A DNA stretch of 64,000 bases, taken from positions 1-64,000 of the forward strand of contig JBLIMR010000009.1 of NCBI GenBank assembly GCA_047638815.1, read 5' to 3'. Positions 1 to 8,194 of this stretch are shown here, piece after piece; the first letter of the stretch is position 1; every line of letters starts with the position of its first letter. The position numbers and the translations under genes were made by a program. Origin of the DNA: JAJRRH01 sp047638815. GTDB taxonomy: Bacteria > Bacteroidota > Bacteroidia > Flavobacteriales_D > JABDKJ01. The notes under the pieces were generated by a model that worked only from the letters and a program-made list of their open reading frames with translations, did no database searches and was not told the origin of the DNA.

Positions 1-117
1 AAATAATACCGATTGTGTTCTGTCAAGTCCTTTTAAATAACTCATGCTTTAAGATAATAATAATCACCCTATTATCAACGGTAGCATTTAATAGTTATTC
101 AAAATATTGTGTGATGC

Positions 118-179
118 TTTTTAGACAGTCTGCCGTCTGGCTAAACGGTCGTTTTAATGCCGTTTAGGTTTTGTTAGCC
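118..179. repeat. Cassette-type palindromic repeat, copy 1
   Basis: This element has an 8-bp stem, CTAAACGG (141-148) with CCGTTTAG (160-167), around a loop containing GTTTTAAT. It is flanked on the left by TTTTTAGACAGTCTG and on the right by GTTTTGTTAG. It aligns closely with the copy at 14448-14509. The two stems differ by compensating changes (ACGG/CCGT here, ACTGC/GCAGT there) while the loop is kept, which is what selection on a hairpin would produce. Its function is unknown. The relation to recombination sites of the integrase at 16088 is inferred from the other copies. Confidence 0.7.
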
Positions 180-360
180 TTTCGTTTTTATTTTGGAATC
201 ATTCACCACTTATTGATATCTTCTTTCAATCGAAAAGTGATTGGCATAACTTTGTATGCTAGTTCTGCGCCTTTGCGATAAATAGGTTACTTCATAACGG
301 CAACGGTCTTTAAGCGGATGTCGCCTAAAAAAGCTCAGACGTTCAATCATCCACCCTAAA

Positions 361-400
361 TATACTAAAAAGTACAAATTAATATATACAAAAAAGTACA
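361..400. promoter_or_regulatory. Tandem 16-bp repeat, candidate operator of the suf operon
   Basis: TATACTAAAAAGTACA (361-376) and TATACAAAAAAGTACA (385-400) match at 15 of 16 positions with a 24-bp period. Each contains TAC-N6-GTA, a short dyad. The second copy ends about 18 bp before the promoter element at 418-425, where a repressor or activator would act. The operon encodes an Rrf2/IscR-type regulator (6364-6840), so autoregulation through this site is a reasonable inference. The motif does not resemble the published E. coli IscR type 1 consensus. Confidence 0.5.
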
Positions 401-417
401 CTATAAATAATTTCGCT

Positions 418-425
418 TATCTTTG
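418..425 (+). promoter_or_regulatory. Bacteroidetes-type -7 element for the suf operon
   Basis: TATCTTTG matches the TAnnTTTG -7 box of Bacteroidota housekeeping promoters. It is 43 bp before the sufB start, leaving a short leader. No clear -33 TTTG box is visible. The tandem repeat occupies that area instead, which would fit an activator-assisted or tightly repressed promoter. Confidence 0.6.
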
Positions 426-468
426 CAGAAGAAAGTTTGAGTTTAACACCCGAAAAATTCTAAAAATC

Positions 469-1920
469 ATGAGCAAAGAAGCATCCACAGAAACGCTTGA
501 AGATTATACTAAGAGTGATTACAAATATGGATTTACCAGTAATATTGATACTGAACTTATTCCAAAAGGCTTAAATGAAGATACGATTCGTTTAATATCT
601 TCTAAAAAGGAAGAGCCGCAATGGATGCTTGACTGGCGTTTAAAAGCATTTAGGTATTGGAAGACCCTGACAGAGCCAAAATGGCCGAATATAAAATATA
701 CACCCGTAAACTATCAGGACATCATTTATTATGCTGATCCAAAACCAAAAAAAATACTCAACAGCTTAGATGAAGTAGATCCTGAGCTATTGGCAACGTA
801 TGAGAAATTGGGTATTTCAATGGTTGAGCAAAAACGATTAACAGGAGTTGCCATGGACATCGTGATAGACAGTGTATCTGTAGCCACTACTTTTAAAGAG
901 CAGCTTTCAGAACTAGGCATTATCTTCTGTTCCTTTGGTGAAGCGGTTAAGGAACATCCTGAACTCGTAAAAAAGTATATGGGGTCGGTTGTGCCAACTT
1001 CTGATAATTTCTTTGCGGCTCTTAATTCGGCTGTCTTTACAGATGGGTCATTCTGTTATATCCCCAAAGGCGTGCGCTGCCCAATGGAGTTGTCCACCTA
1101 TTTCCGAATCAATTCTGCTGGAACAGGTCAATTTGAAAGAACACTGATCGTTGCGGAAGAAGGCAGCTATGTAAGTTATTTGGAGGGGTGTACTGCCCCA
1201 ATGCGTGACGAAAACCAATTGCATGCAGCAGTAGTAGAATTGATAGCATTGGATAATGCGGAAATAAAATATTCTACTATACAGAACTGGTATCCAGGAG
1301 ATAAAAACGGAATAGGGGGCATATATAATTTCGTAACCAAAAGAGGATTGTGTGCAGGCATAAGATCAAAAATCAGTTGGACACAAGTCGAAGCGGGTTC
1401 TGCCATTACCTGGAAGTATCCAAGTTGCATTTTAAAAGGTGATTATTCTACAGGGGAGTTTTATTCTGTAGCAGTTACTAATAATTTTCAGCAAGCTGAT
1501 ACGGGAACTAAAATGTTTCATATTGGTAAAAATACCAGCAGTACTATTATTTCCAAAGGTATCTCAGCAGGGCGAAGCAATAACTCCTACAGAGGTTTGG
1601 TTAAAGTAGGGGAAAAAGCAGAAAATGCTAAGAACTTTTCGCAATGTGATTCTTTATTAATGGGAGATAAATGTGGTGCACATACATTCCCTTATCTTGA
1701 AATTGACAATGATACAGCTCACATTGAACACGAAGCCACAACTTCTAAAGTAGGCGAAGACCAACTTTATTATTGTATGCAAAGAGGATTAAACCAGGAG
1801 GATGCCATTAACCTTATTGTTAATGGTTATTGCAAGGATGTGTTTAATGAATTGCCTATGGAATTTGCAGTAGAAGCACAAAAATTGCTTGCTGTAAGTT
1901 TAGAAAATAGTGTAGGCTAA
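469..1920 (+). CDS. sufB: Fe-S cluster assembly scaffold SufB
   Basis: SufB is the scaffold subunit of the SufBCD complex, which receives sulfur from SufS-SufE and builds Fe-S clusters in the cytoplasm. The 483-aa product has the usual SufB length and its typical blocks: the FCSFGEAVKEHPELV region, GSFCYIPKGVRCPMELSTYF, an EGCTAP block, and a C-terminal FSQCDS...CGAHTFPY segment with the functional cysteine and the acidic and histidine residues of the SufB-SufD interface. It opens the operon, and sufC follows after 36 bp. The ATG is the first after the promoter element. The assignment is secure. Confidence 0.98.
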   Translation: MSKEASTETLEDYTKSDYKYGFTSNIDTELIPKGLNEDTIRLISSKKEEPQWMLDWRLKAFRYWKTLTEPKWPNIKYTPVNYQDIIYYADPKPKKILNSLDEVDPELLATYEKLGISMVEQKRLTGVAMDIVIDSVSVATTFKEQLSELGIIFCSFGEAVKEHPELVKKYMGSVVPTSDNFFAALNSAVFTDGSFCYIPKGVRCPMELSTYFRINSAGTGQFERTLIVAEEGSYVSYLEGCTAPMRDENQLHAAVVELIALDNAEIKYSTIQNWYPGDKNGIGGIYNFVTKRGLCAGIRSKISWTQVEAGSAITWKYPSCILKGDYSTGEFYSVAVTNNFQQADTGTKMFHIGKNTSSTIISKGISAGRSNNSYRGLVKVGEKAENAKNFSQCDSLLMGDKCGAHTFPYLEIDNDTAHIEHEATTSKVGEDQLYYCMQRGLNQEDAINLIVNGYCKDVFNELPMEFAVEAQKLLAVSLENSVG

Positions 1921-1956
1921 ACTTGAATTACGAATTAAAATCTTAAATAAATTAAA

Positions 1957-2721
1957 ATGTTAATAGTTAATAATTTACACGTAGAAATTGAAGGAAAAAA
2001 AATATTGAATGGTATTAACCTTCAAATAAATGCTGGCGAAGTACATGCTATAATGGGACCAAACGGAAGTGGTAAAAGTACCCTGGCACACGTTTTAGCA
2101 GGTCGAGAAGGGTATGAAATTACAGAGGGTAGTATTACCTATATGGGAAAAGACCTCATTGAATTATCAGTTGATGAACGTGCCAAGGAAGGTGTGTTTC
2201 AGGCGTTTCAATACCCGATTGAAATACCAGGTGTAAGTACAGCAAACTTCCTTAAACATACCATTAATGCTGTTAGAAAACATCAAGAAAAGACGAAATT
2301 GAGTGCAAAGGAAATGCTAAAATACATTAAAGAGAAGGCGAAAATGGTGGATATGGAAGGTGGTTTTTTAAGCCGTTCTCTAAATCAAGGATTCTCGGGC
2401 GGTGAAAAAAAACGCAATGAAATTTTGCAAATGGCTGTATTAGAGCCAACCCTTGCTGTGTTGGATGAAACGGATTCAGGACTGGATATTGATGCGCTAA
2501 AAACAGTTGCTAATGGTGTGAATCAGCTAAAAACAAAAGACAATGCTTTTGTGATAATTACTCACTACCAAAGGCTTCTCGATTATATTATCCCCGATTT
2601 TGTTCACGTACTATACAATGGGCAAATCGTTAAATCAGGAGACAAAAAATTAGCATTGCAGCTCGAAGAAAAAGGTTATGACTGGATTAAGGAAGAAGTA
2701 GCAACATTAACAATATCTTAA
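1957..2721 (+). CDS. sufC: Fe-S cluster assembly ATPase SufC
   Basis: SufC is the ABC-type ATPase of the SufBCD complex; its ATP-driven dimerisation reshapes the SufB-SufD core. The 254-aa product shows Walker A (GPNGSGKST, about residues 34-42), the SufC-type signature FSGGEKKRNEIL in the middle, and Walker B with the D-loop (LAVLDETDSGLD), then a switch histidine in VIITHYQR. It has no membrane segments, as expected for a soluble SUF ATPase. It is followed after 10 bp by sufD. Confidence 0.98.
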   Translation: MLIVNNLHVEIEGKKILNGINLQINAGEVHAIMGPNGSGKSTLAHVLAGREGYEITEGSITYMGKDLIELSVDERAKEGVFQAFQYPIEIPGVSTANFLKHTINAVRKHQEKTKLSAKEMLKYIKEKAKMVDMEGGFLSRSLNQGFSGGEKKRNEILQMAVLEPTLAVLDETDSGLDIDALKTVANGVNQLKTKDNAFVIITHYQRLLDYIIPDFVHVLYNGQIVKSGDKKLALQLEEKGYDWIKEEVATLTIS

Positions 2722-2731
2722 AAAGATAAGA

Positions 2732-4099
2732 ATGGCAATTTCAAATACATTAGGTAAAAAAGATAGCAGGGAAAAGTTTATTGAACTATTCCAACAGTAT
2801 GAAAATGCGCTAAACGGACAGAAAGATTATGCAGGGCATGCGATACAAAAAAAGGCGATTCAACGATTGAGCAATGACATAAATTTTCCAACCAGAAGAA
2901 ATGAGGATTGGAAATATACAAGTGTTACGGAGTTACTTCAGCCACAATACCAACAACCAAAAGTTATAGACATTGCATTAGAAGATATAAAGCCGTTTCT
3001 TTTTGAAGGGCTGGATGTATACTTGCTTGTTTTTGTGAATGGTACATATAATGAGGTGCTTTCGTCAAAGGACGAATTATCAAAAAAAATTATAGTACAA
3101 GATATTTCGTCTGGTCTGCAAGAAGAAGGACCGACAAAAGCAACGACTTCCGAATACTTGAATAAATGGGCAAGCGAAGCAAAAAAATCCTTCATGGTAT
3201 TAAATACCGCTTTCGCCCAAAATGGAATCTATATTGATGTACCTAATGGTTTAGAACTGGATCGCCCTGTTCATATACTAAATATCGCTTATACAGAAGA
3301 AGAGTCAACAATGATCAGTCCGCAAAAAATAATTGTAGCTGGAGAAAATAGCAAATTAACAGTTCTTGAAACATATCACCATCTCACTAATTCCCAACAA
3401 AACTATTTCACCAATACGGTTACACAGTTGGTTCTAAAAAGAAATGCAATTATTGATCATTATAGAATTCAAGATGAAGATGAGACTGCATTTTTTATCA
3501 ATAACACCGAAATTGAGCAGCAGCGCGACAGTATCTTCAGCTCTTACGTAGTTGATTTAGGTGGAAAATTAGTAAGAAATAACCTTAATTCCATTTTAAA
3601 AGATAGCGGAACAACCACCAATTTTTATGGCCTTAATGTTGGTGTAAATAAACAACATATAGATAACCAAACCTTTATAGATCATGCATATCCCAATTGC
3701 GACAGTAACGAATTGTATAAAGGAATCCTTATGGATAAAGCTAAAGGTGTATTTAATGGTAAAATAATGGTGCGACCTGATGCGCAAAAAACAAATGCCT
3801 TTCAGCAAAACCATAGCCTTGTATTATCAAAAACCGCTAAGATGAATAGCAAACCCCAGTTAGAAATTTTTGCCGATGATGTGAAATGCAGTCACGGGGC
3901 AACTATTGGACAATTGAATAAAGAGGCAGTGTATTATATGCGTTCCAGAGGCTTGTCTGAAAAAGAAGCCGTATGCATTTTAAAACAAGCTTTTTTAACA
4001 GAAATAACGGAGTTAATTAAGATTGATCCAGTAAGGGAAAAAGTAGAACAGATGCTTGTCGGTAAATTTAAAGAACTACAAGAAACAACAGTGAACTGA
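2732..4099 (+). CDS. sufD: Fe-S cluster assembly protein SufD
   Basis: SufD is the SufB paralogue that completes the SufB-SufC2-SufD scaffold and helps iron entry. The 455-aa product has a helical N-terminal region with the PTRRNEDWKYTS motif, a central beta-helix, and the typical C-terminal block DDVKCSHGATIGQL followed by YYMRSRGLSEKEA. The gene lies between sufC (10 bp) and the Mrp-type gene (8 bp), so the cluster is translated as a unit. Confidence 0.97.
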   Translation: MAISNTLGKKDSREKFIELFQQYENALNGQKDYAGHAIQKKAIQRLSNDINFPTRRNEDWKYTSVTELLQPQYQQPKVIDIALEDIKPFLFEGLDVYLLVFVNGTYNEVLSSKDELSKKIIVQDISSGLQEEGPTKATTSEYLNKWASEAKKSFMVLNTAFAQNGIYIDVPNGLELDRPVHILNIAYTEEESTMISPQKIIVAGENSKLTVLETYHHLTNSQQNYFTNTVTQLVLKRNAIIDHYRIQDEDETAFFINNTEIEQQRDSIFSSYVVDLGGKLVRNNLNSILKDSGTTTNFYGLNVGVNKQHIDNQTFIDHAYPNCDSNELYKGILMDKAKGVFNGKIMVRPDAQKTNAFQQNHSLVLSKTAKMNSKPQLEIFADDVKCSHGATIGQLNKEAVYYMRSRGLSEKEAVCILKQAFLTEITELIKIDPVREKVEQMLVGKFKELQETTVN

Positions 4100-4107
4100 T
4101 AATTAGC

Positions 4108-5223
4108 ATGCCTGAAATAACTAAAGAAGATATACTAAAAATACTGTCTAACGTCATTGAGCCTGACCTTAAAAGAAGCATTGTTGAGTTAGGATTGGTG
4201 AATAATATTCATATTGAAGGGAACACAATTAGTTTTAGTGTTAAGATTAGCAGTCCTACAATGAATAGTAAAAAGATAGTAAAGGATGCTTGTATGGATG
4301 GTCTTTTGCGATCACTTGGTACAGATATTAAGGTAGATATAGCTATGCAAGCACTACCTGGTTTTAAGGACAGAACTCCTGAACTGAGAACAATACTGCC
4401 TGGTGTTAAACATATTATTGCTATTGCCTCTGCAAAAGGAGGTGTAGGTAAGTCTACTGTTTCTGCTAATCTTGCTGTAGCACTAAGTCAATTAGGTGCA
4501 AAGGTGGGCTTATTAGATGCCGATATTTATGGTCCTTCAATGCCACTTATGTTTGACTTAGTGAATACAAAACCAGTAGTTTCTAACGATTCTGGCCGAA
4601 ATTTAATAGAACCAATTGAATCTCACGGAGTAGGAATTTTATCTATTGGTTTTTTTACTGAAGATTCGCAAGCAGTTCCCTGGCGTGGACCAATGGTTTC
4701 CAAAGCGCTTACCCAATTACTTCAGGATGCAGATTGGGGCAGTTTAGATTATCTGCTCATAGATCTTCCTCCAGGTACAGGCGACATTCACCTTACGCTG
4801 GTAGATAAAATTCCGCTTACGGGTGCTATTGTAGTCAGTACGCCACAAGAAGTAGCCCTTGCTGATGCGAGAAAAGGTATCGATATGTTCAAGATGCCAG
4901 CGGTTAAAGTCCCTGTAATTGGATTGATTGAAAATATGGCCTATTATATTTCAGAAGATAATCGGGATAAAAAAGACTACATATTTGGAAAGGATGGCGC
5001 AAAAAAATTGGCGGAAGAAATGAACGTTCCTCTTTTGGGTCAAATTCCTTTAATAACAAGAATACGCGAGGCTGGTGACATTGGAGTGCCCGCAGCATTA
5101 AATGAAAACACAACAGAAGGTAAAATATTTAAGGATTTGGCCATCAATGTGATAGAATGTATAAAAAAACTAGGTGCTATCTCATCAAAAGAAAAGGTGG
5201 AAGTTTCAAAGGATCATAGCTAA
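4108..5223 (+). CDS. Mrp/NBP35-family Fe-S carrier P-loop ATPase (ApbC type)
   Basis: This is a cytosolic Fe-S cluster carrier of the Mrp/ApbC family, related to eukaryotic NBP35/CFD1. The 371-aa product has a MIP18-like (DUF59) N-terminal domain of about 90 residues and then a deviant Walker A ATPase domain (SAKGGVGKSTVSANLA), with DADIYGPSMP and LLIDLPPGTGD blocks. The CxxC seen in many Mrp proteins is not evident. It sits between sufD and a MIP18-type gene, which supports a role in passing clusters on. The family is certain; its client proteins cannot be read. Confidence 0.95.
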   Translation: MPEITKEDILKILSNVIEPDLKRSIVELGLVNNIHIEGNTISFSVKISSPTMNSKKIVKDACMDGLLRSLGTDIKVDIAMQALPGFKDRTPELRTILPGVKHIIAIASAKGGVGKSTVSANLAVALSQLGAKVGLLDADIYGPSMPLMFDLVNTKPVVSNDSGRNLIEPIESHGVGILSIGFFTEDSQAVPWRGPMVSKALTQLLQDADWGSLDYLLIDLPPGTGDIHLTLVDKIPLTGAIVVSTPQEVALADARKGIDMFKMPAVKVPVIGLIENMAYYISEDNRDKKDYIFGKDGAKKLAEEMNVPLLGQIPLITRIREAGDIGVPAALNENTTEGKIFKDLAINVIECIKKLGAISSKEKVEVSKDHS

Positions 5224-5268
5224 AGCATTGAACACAAATAAAAATAATTGCATTAATAAAAATATACT

Positions 5269-5589
5269 ATGGAAATAGCAGATAAAATAGCACTAGAAAT
5301 AAAAGTTATAGATGTTCTGAAATCTTGTTTTGATCCGGAAATACCCACCAATATTTATGATTTAGGATTGATATATGAGATAAACATTGATGATGATGCC
5401 AATGTGCATACCATAATGACACTAACCTCCCCTTCCTGCCCAGTAGCGGAAACACTTCCTCCGGAAGTGGAAGAGAAGATTAGGAATATTCCAGGATTGA
5501 CCAGCTCTAAGCTAGAGGTAACTTGGGATCCCCCTTGGTCAAAAGATATGATGAACGATGAAGCAAGGCTTGAATTGGATATGTTTTAA
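5269..5589 (+). CDS. MIP18/SufT-type Fe-S assembly protein (DUF59)
   Basis: This small 106-aa protein of the MIP18 family is associated with SUF systems and with maturation of Fe-S proteins. It carries the family signatures CFDPEIPTNIYDLGLIYEI near the start, TLTSPSCPVAE in the middle, with the conserved cysteine, and a C-terminal VTWDPPWSKDMMNDEARLEL. It is a free-standing version of the domain fused to the N-terminus of the preceding Mrp protein, so the operon encodes two MIP18 domains. In eukaryotes the family member belongs to the CIA targeting complex. Confidence 0.94.
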   Translation: MEIADKIALEIKVIDVLKSCFDPEIPTNIYDLGLIYEINIDDDANVHTIMTLTSPSCPVAETLPPEVEEKIRNIPGLTSSKLEVTWDPPWSKDMMNDEARLELDMF

Positions 5590-5600
5590 AAAGCAATAGT

Positions 5601-5774
5601 ATGGCAAAATCACTAAACAATAGAAAAAAGAAAAAACTGACTTTGCATGACATTGAAAAGGTTCATGCGATAAAAATCAGGCTTGACTATAAAACAGTGA
5701 TAACTGTTAAAGATACGCAGCAATTGGAAAAGTGGAAAGAACGTTTTCCAGATGCAAAAATTATTACTAGTTAA
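5601..5774 (+). CDS. Small unknown protein (57 aa) in the suf operon
   Basis: An ATG 11 bp after the MIP18 gene opens a 57-codon frame. The product starts with a Lys/Arg-rich segment (MAKSLNNRKKKK) and continues as an alpha-beta-like stretch ending EKWKERFPDAKIITS. I do not recognise a family. The spacing, the tight fit between neighbouring genes and the coding-like composition support a real gene. It could be a small accessory factor of the SUF pathway, but nothing in the sequence states a function. Confidence 0.6.
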   Translation: MAKSLNNRKKKKLTLHDIEKVHAIKIRLDYKTVITVKDTQQLEKWKERFPDAKIITS

Positions 5775-5803
5775 ATTAATTACAAACCTTTAAAATTTGA
5801 AAT

Positions 5804-6343
5804 ATGGCTTTTGTACCAACACAACCGCCCACCTATGACCCGGTGGCGGTAAAATCAATGAGAGAAGAATTAATAGCTACAGGCTGTGAGGAGTTTTTGG
5901 TACCTGATGATGTGGATCAAGCACTCGACAGGAGAGATAATGCAACACAGTTAGTAGTGCTGAACTCTGTATGCGGATGCTCGGCAGGAACTGCAAGGCC
6001 TGGAGTTATGTTAGCCTTGCAAAGCAAAATTATACCGGATGAGTTATATACGGTATTTGCTGGTATGGAAAAAGATGCTGTTGACCAATACAGGCAGAAG
6101 TACATGGCGAATCATATGCCCTCATCTCCAAGCATTGGACTGTTTAAGAACGGAGAACCAATTACCGTGCTGCATCGTTCTGATATTGAAGGTAATTCGG
6201 CAGAGCAAATTGCTTCCATCCTAGTCGAGGCATTTGAACGACTATGCAGTCGAAAAGGTCCATCGGTTTCTATAGAGGAATTTGAAAGAATAACTCAAGG
6301 TAAATATGGGTGTAGCTCAAATTTACCTAAGTTTAGGGAATAG
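5804..6343 (+). CDS. Bacilliredoxin (BrxA/BrxB family, YphP/YqiW type)
   Basis: These thioredoxin-like proteins remove bacillithiol or other mixed disulfides from proteins. The CGC redox motif is in LNSVCGCSAGTARPG, the hallmark of the BrxA/BrxB family, and the body (about residues 1-145) follows the family throughout. About 34 residues after the usual end carry an extra cysteine (GKYGCSSNLPKFRE). Location in the suf operon suggests protection of, or sulfur handling with, Fe-S proteins. The family is sure; the thiol partner in this organism is unknown. Confidence 0.92.
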   Translation: MAFVPTQPPTYDPVAVKSMREELIATGCEEFLVPDDVDQALDRRDNATQLVVLNSVCGCSAGTARPGVMLALQSKIIPDELYTVFAGMEKDAVDQYRQKYMANHMPSSPSIGLFKNGEPITVLHRSDIEGNSAEQIASILVEAFERLCSRKGPSVSIEEFERITQGKYGCSSNLPKFRE

Positions 6344-6363
6344 ATTAATTAAAACTTTCAATT

Positions 6364-6840
6364 ATGAAAATCACTTCAGAAGACGAATATGGGCTAAGGA
6401 TACTCCTTCGAATTGGTAAATGTCAGGACAAGGATGGAATGAGCATTCCTCAATTGAGTAAAGCGGAGGGTTTGTCCCATCCGTATGTGGCTAAAATTAC
6501 CAGATCCATGCGTATGTCGGGATTGATAACAAGTACCAGAGGACATAAAGGAGGCTACCTGTTAAGCAAACCTGCCATAGAGATTACAGTGAACGATGCA
6601 ATCAAAGCACTGGGGGGACAGCTATACGATGATAATTTTTGTGGCAAGCACTCAGGGCAATTCCAAATATGCACTAACTCGGTGGATTGCTCCATCCGTT
6701 CCCTTTGGACAATGGTGCAGCAAATGATCGATGGACTATTGGATAAAGTTACATTACATGAACTCATAGGTTCAGAAGAAGATACTGCCCTTACCCTCCA
6801 AAAAATTGTGGAGGAAAATATGAAGGAATTATTGAATTAA
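6364..6840 (+). CDS. Rrf2-family transcriptional regulator (IscR-like)
   Basis: This 158-aa winged-helix regulator has the Rrf2 N-terminus (EDEYGLRILLRIGKC) and a recognition region with SHPYVAKITRSMR and TRGHKGGYLLS. A cysteine trio in the segment CGKHSGQFQICTNSVDC resembles the Fe-S ligation site of IscR/NsrR proteins. The natural inference is that it senses cluster status and controls this operon, possibly through the tandem repeat at 361-400. It lies in the middle of the operon, 20 bp after the bacilliredoxin gene. Confidence 0.92.
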   Translation: MKITSEDEYGLRILLRIGKCQDKDGMSIPQLSKAEGLSHPYVAKITRSMRMSGLITSTRGHKGGYLLSKPAIEITVNDAIKALGGQLYDDNFCGKHSGQFQICTNSVDCSIRSLWTMVQQMIDGLLDKVTLHELIGSEEDTALTLQKIVEENMKELLN

Positions 6841-6864
6841 ATAGGCATTAAAAAAAACGTTGTT

Positions 6865-7215
6865 ATGGCGATAATAATCACAGACGAGTGTATCAATTGT
6901 GGAGCTTGTGAGCCGGAATGCCCCAATAATGCCATATATGAAGGTGCTGATTCATGGCGTTTCTCTGACGGAACCTCTATGACCGGCTTAGTCAAAGGAA
7001 AAAATGGCGGACTTGAAACTGTCGCAGATGAAGCACAGGAATCCCTTTCAGATGAGTACTACTATATCGTAACCGACAAGTGTACCGAATGTGTGGGCTT
7101 TCATGATGAGCCACAATGTGCTGCGGTATGCCCTGTAGATTGTTGTGTAGACGATCCCGATTGGCGTGAAACGGAAGAAGAGTTACTAGCGAAAAAAGAA
7201 CAAATGCACCTGTAA
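6865..7215 (+). CDS. Two-cluster [4Fe-4S] ferredoxin, copy 1
   Basis: The 116-aa protein has two cysteine sets: CINCGACEPECP near residue 10, and CTECVGFHDEPQCAAVCPVDCC near residues 73-94, where the second set has the longer insertion of Alvin-type ferredoxins. It would carry electrons in the cytoplasm, plausibly for cluster assembly or the radical SAM enzyme LipA two genes later. Its stop codon overlaps the WD40 start by one base (TAATG), so the two are translationally coupled. A paralogue of equal length is at 19772-20122. Confidence 0.95.
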   Translation: MAIIITDECINCGACEPECPNNAIYEGADSWRFSDGTSMTGLVKGKNGGLETVADEAQESLSDEYYYIVTDKCTECVGFHDEPQCAAVCPVDCCVDDPDWRETEEELLAKKEQMHL

Positions 7216-8156
7216 TGACAATGATAGCAAAAATAGAAGTAGAGAAGTCAAAGCAATTCGAGGGGCATAACGGAGCCATCTACACGCTTGAACAGGCAAA
7301 TGAAAAGCACTTGTTCTTTTCCGGTAGCAGCGATTACCTAGTGGTAGTATGGAATATGAAAGATCAACGGCAAAACAAAGTTGTTGCTAAGTTACCTGCC
7401 AAAGCCCTGGCATTGAAATATGTTCCGGAAAGAAACGTATTACTTGTTGGACAGTCCTTAGGAGGCGTTCATGTAATCGACCTAAACAAAAATGAAGAAG
7501 TGAAGCTGTTACAGCTTCATCGGCAATCCATTTATGATATCCAATATCTTCCGGAAAAAGAATGCTTTTGGGTAGCTGCTGGTGATGGTACAGTTTCAGT
7601 TTGGTCAATAAACGATTTCTCATTTATTACCGCATTAAAACTTTGCGATAAAAAAATACGAAGTATAGGTTTCAACAGTGTTTTGAAAGAAGCTGCCATT
7701 GGATGCGGTGATGGATCTATTCGGATTTATGACTTTGACACCTACGAAGAAAAGAAAATTATTAAAGGACATCTTGATGACTTTTCGGTAAATTCAGTCT
7801 ACTACCATCCAAACGGAAAACACCTTTTATCTGGTTCAAGAGATGCTTATTTAAATGTATGGGACATTAAAAACGATTACGCTTTAATAAATCATATCCC
7901 TGCACATAATTACGCTATTTACAGCATCGTTTTCAGTCCTGACATGAAACTTTTTGCCACTGGAAGCAGAGATAAAACCATTAAAATATGGGATGCTGAA
8001 AATTTTGAGATGCTGTTACGTATTGATAAAACACAACATGAAGGACATAGCCATTCGGTAAATAAACTTTTTTGGAGTGATTTTAATAATTATCTCGTTT
8101 CAACTGGTGATGATAGAGCGATAATGGTATGGCAAATTATAATAGCACTCCCATAA
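7215..8156 (+). CDS. WD40-repeat beta-propeller protein
   Basis: The 313-aa protein consists of about seven WD40 repeats with recognisable ends such as DYLVVVWNM, DGTVSVWSI, DAYLNVWDI, DKTIKIWDA and DRAIMVWQI. It has no signal peptide, so it acts in the cytoplasm as a protein-binding platform. It overlaps the ferredoxin gene and is embedded in an Fe-S assembly operon that also encodes NBP35-like and MIP18-like proteins. In eukaryotes a WD40 protein (CIAO1) works with MIP18 to deliver clusters, so an analogous adaptor role is an attractive inference, not a demonstrated one. Confidence 0.93.
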   Translation: MTMIAKIEVEKSKQFEGHNGAIYTLEQANEKHLFFSGSSDYLVVVWNMKDQRQNKVVAKLPAKALALKYVPERNVLLVGQSLGGVHVIDLNKNEEVKLLQLHRQSIYDIQYLPEKECFWVAAGDGTVSVWSINDFSFITALKLCDKKIRSIGFNSVLKEAAIGCGDGSIRIYDFDTYEEKKIIKGHLDDFSVNSVYYHPNGKHLLSGSRDAYLNVWDIKNDYALINHIPAHNYAIYSIVFSPDMKLFATGSRDKTIKIWDAENFEMLLRIDKTQHEGHSHSVNKLFWSDFNNYLVSTGDDRAIMVWQIIIALP

Positions 8157-8194
8157 TGCAAAGGTAATTACGAGAACTGATTAAAATTAATAGT

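Larger units (their letters stand above)
1..468. other. Region upstream of the suf operon
   Basis: No convincing gene is seen here. The stretch holds one copy of a repeated hairpin element (118-179), a tandem 16-bp repeat (361-400) and a TAnnTTTG-type promoter element (418-425), each listed separately. A minus-strand open frame at 210-401 has no recognisable protein character and is left out. The sequence CATAACGGCA at 293-302 also occurs in the outer arm of the cassette-type element at 14345-14354, so older cassette debris may extend here. Confidence 0.6.

Noticed and set aside
210..401. Minus-strand frame upstream of sufB
   Set aside because: Low-complexity, overlaps the operator and promoter region, and shows no protein character.
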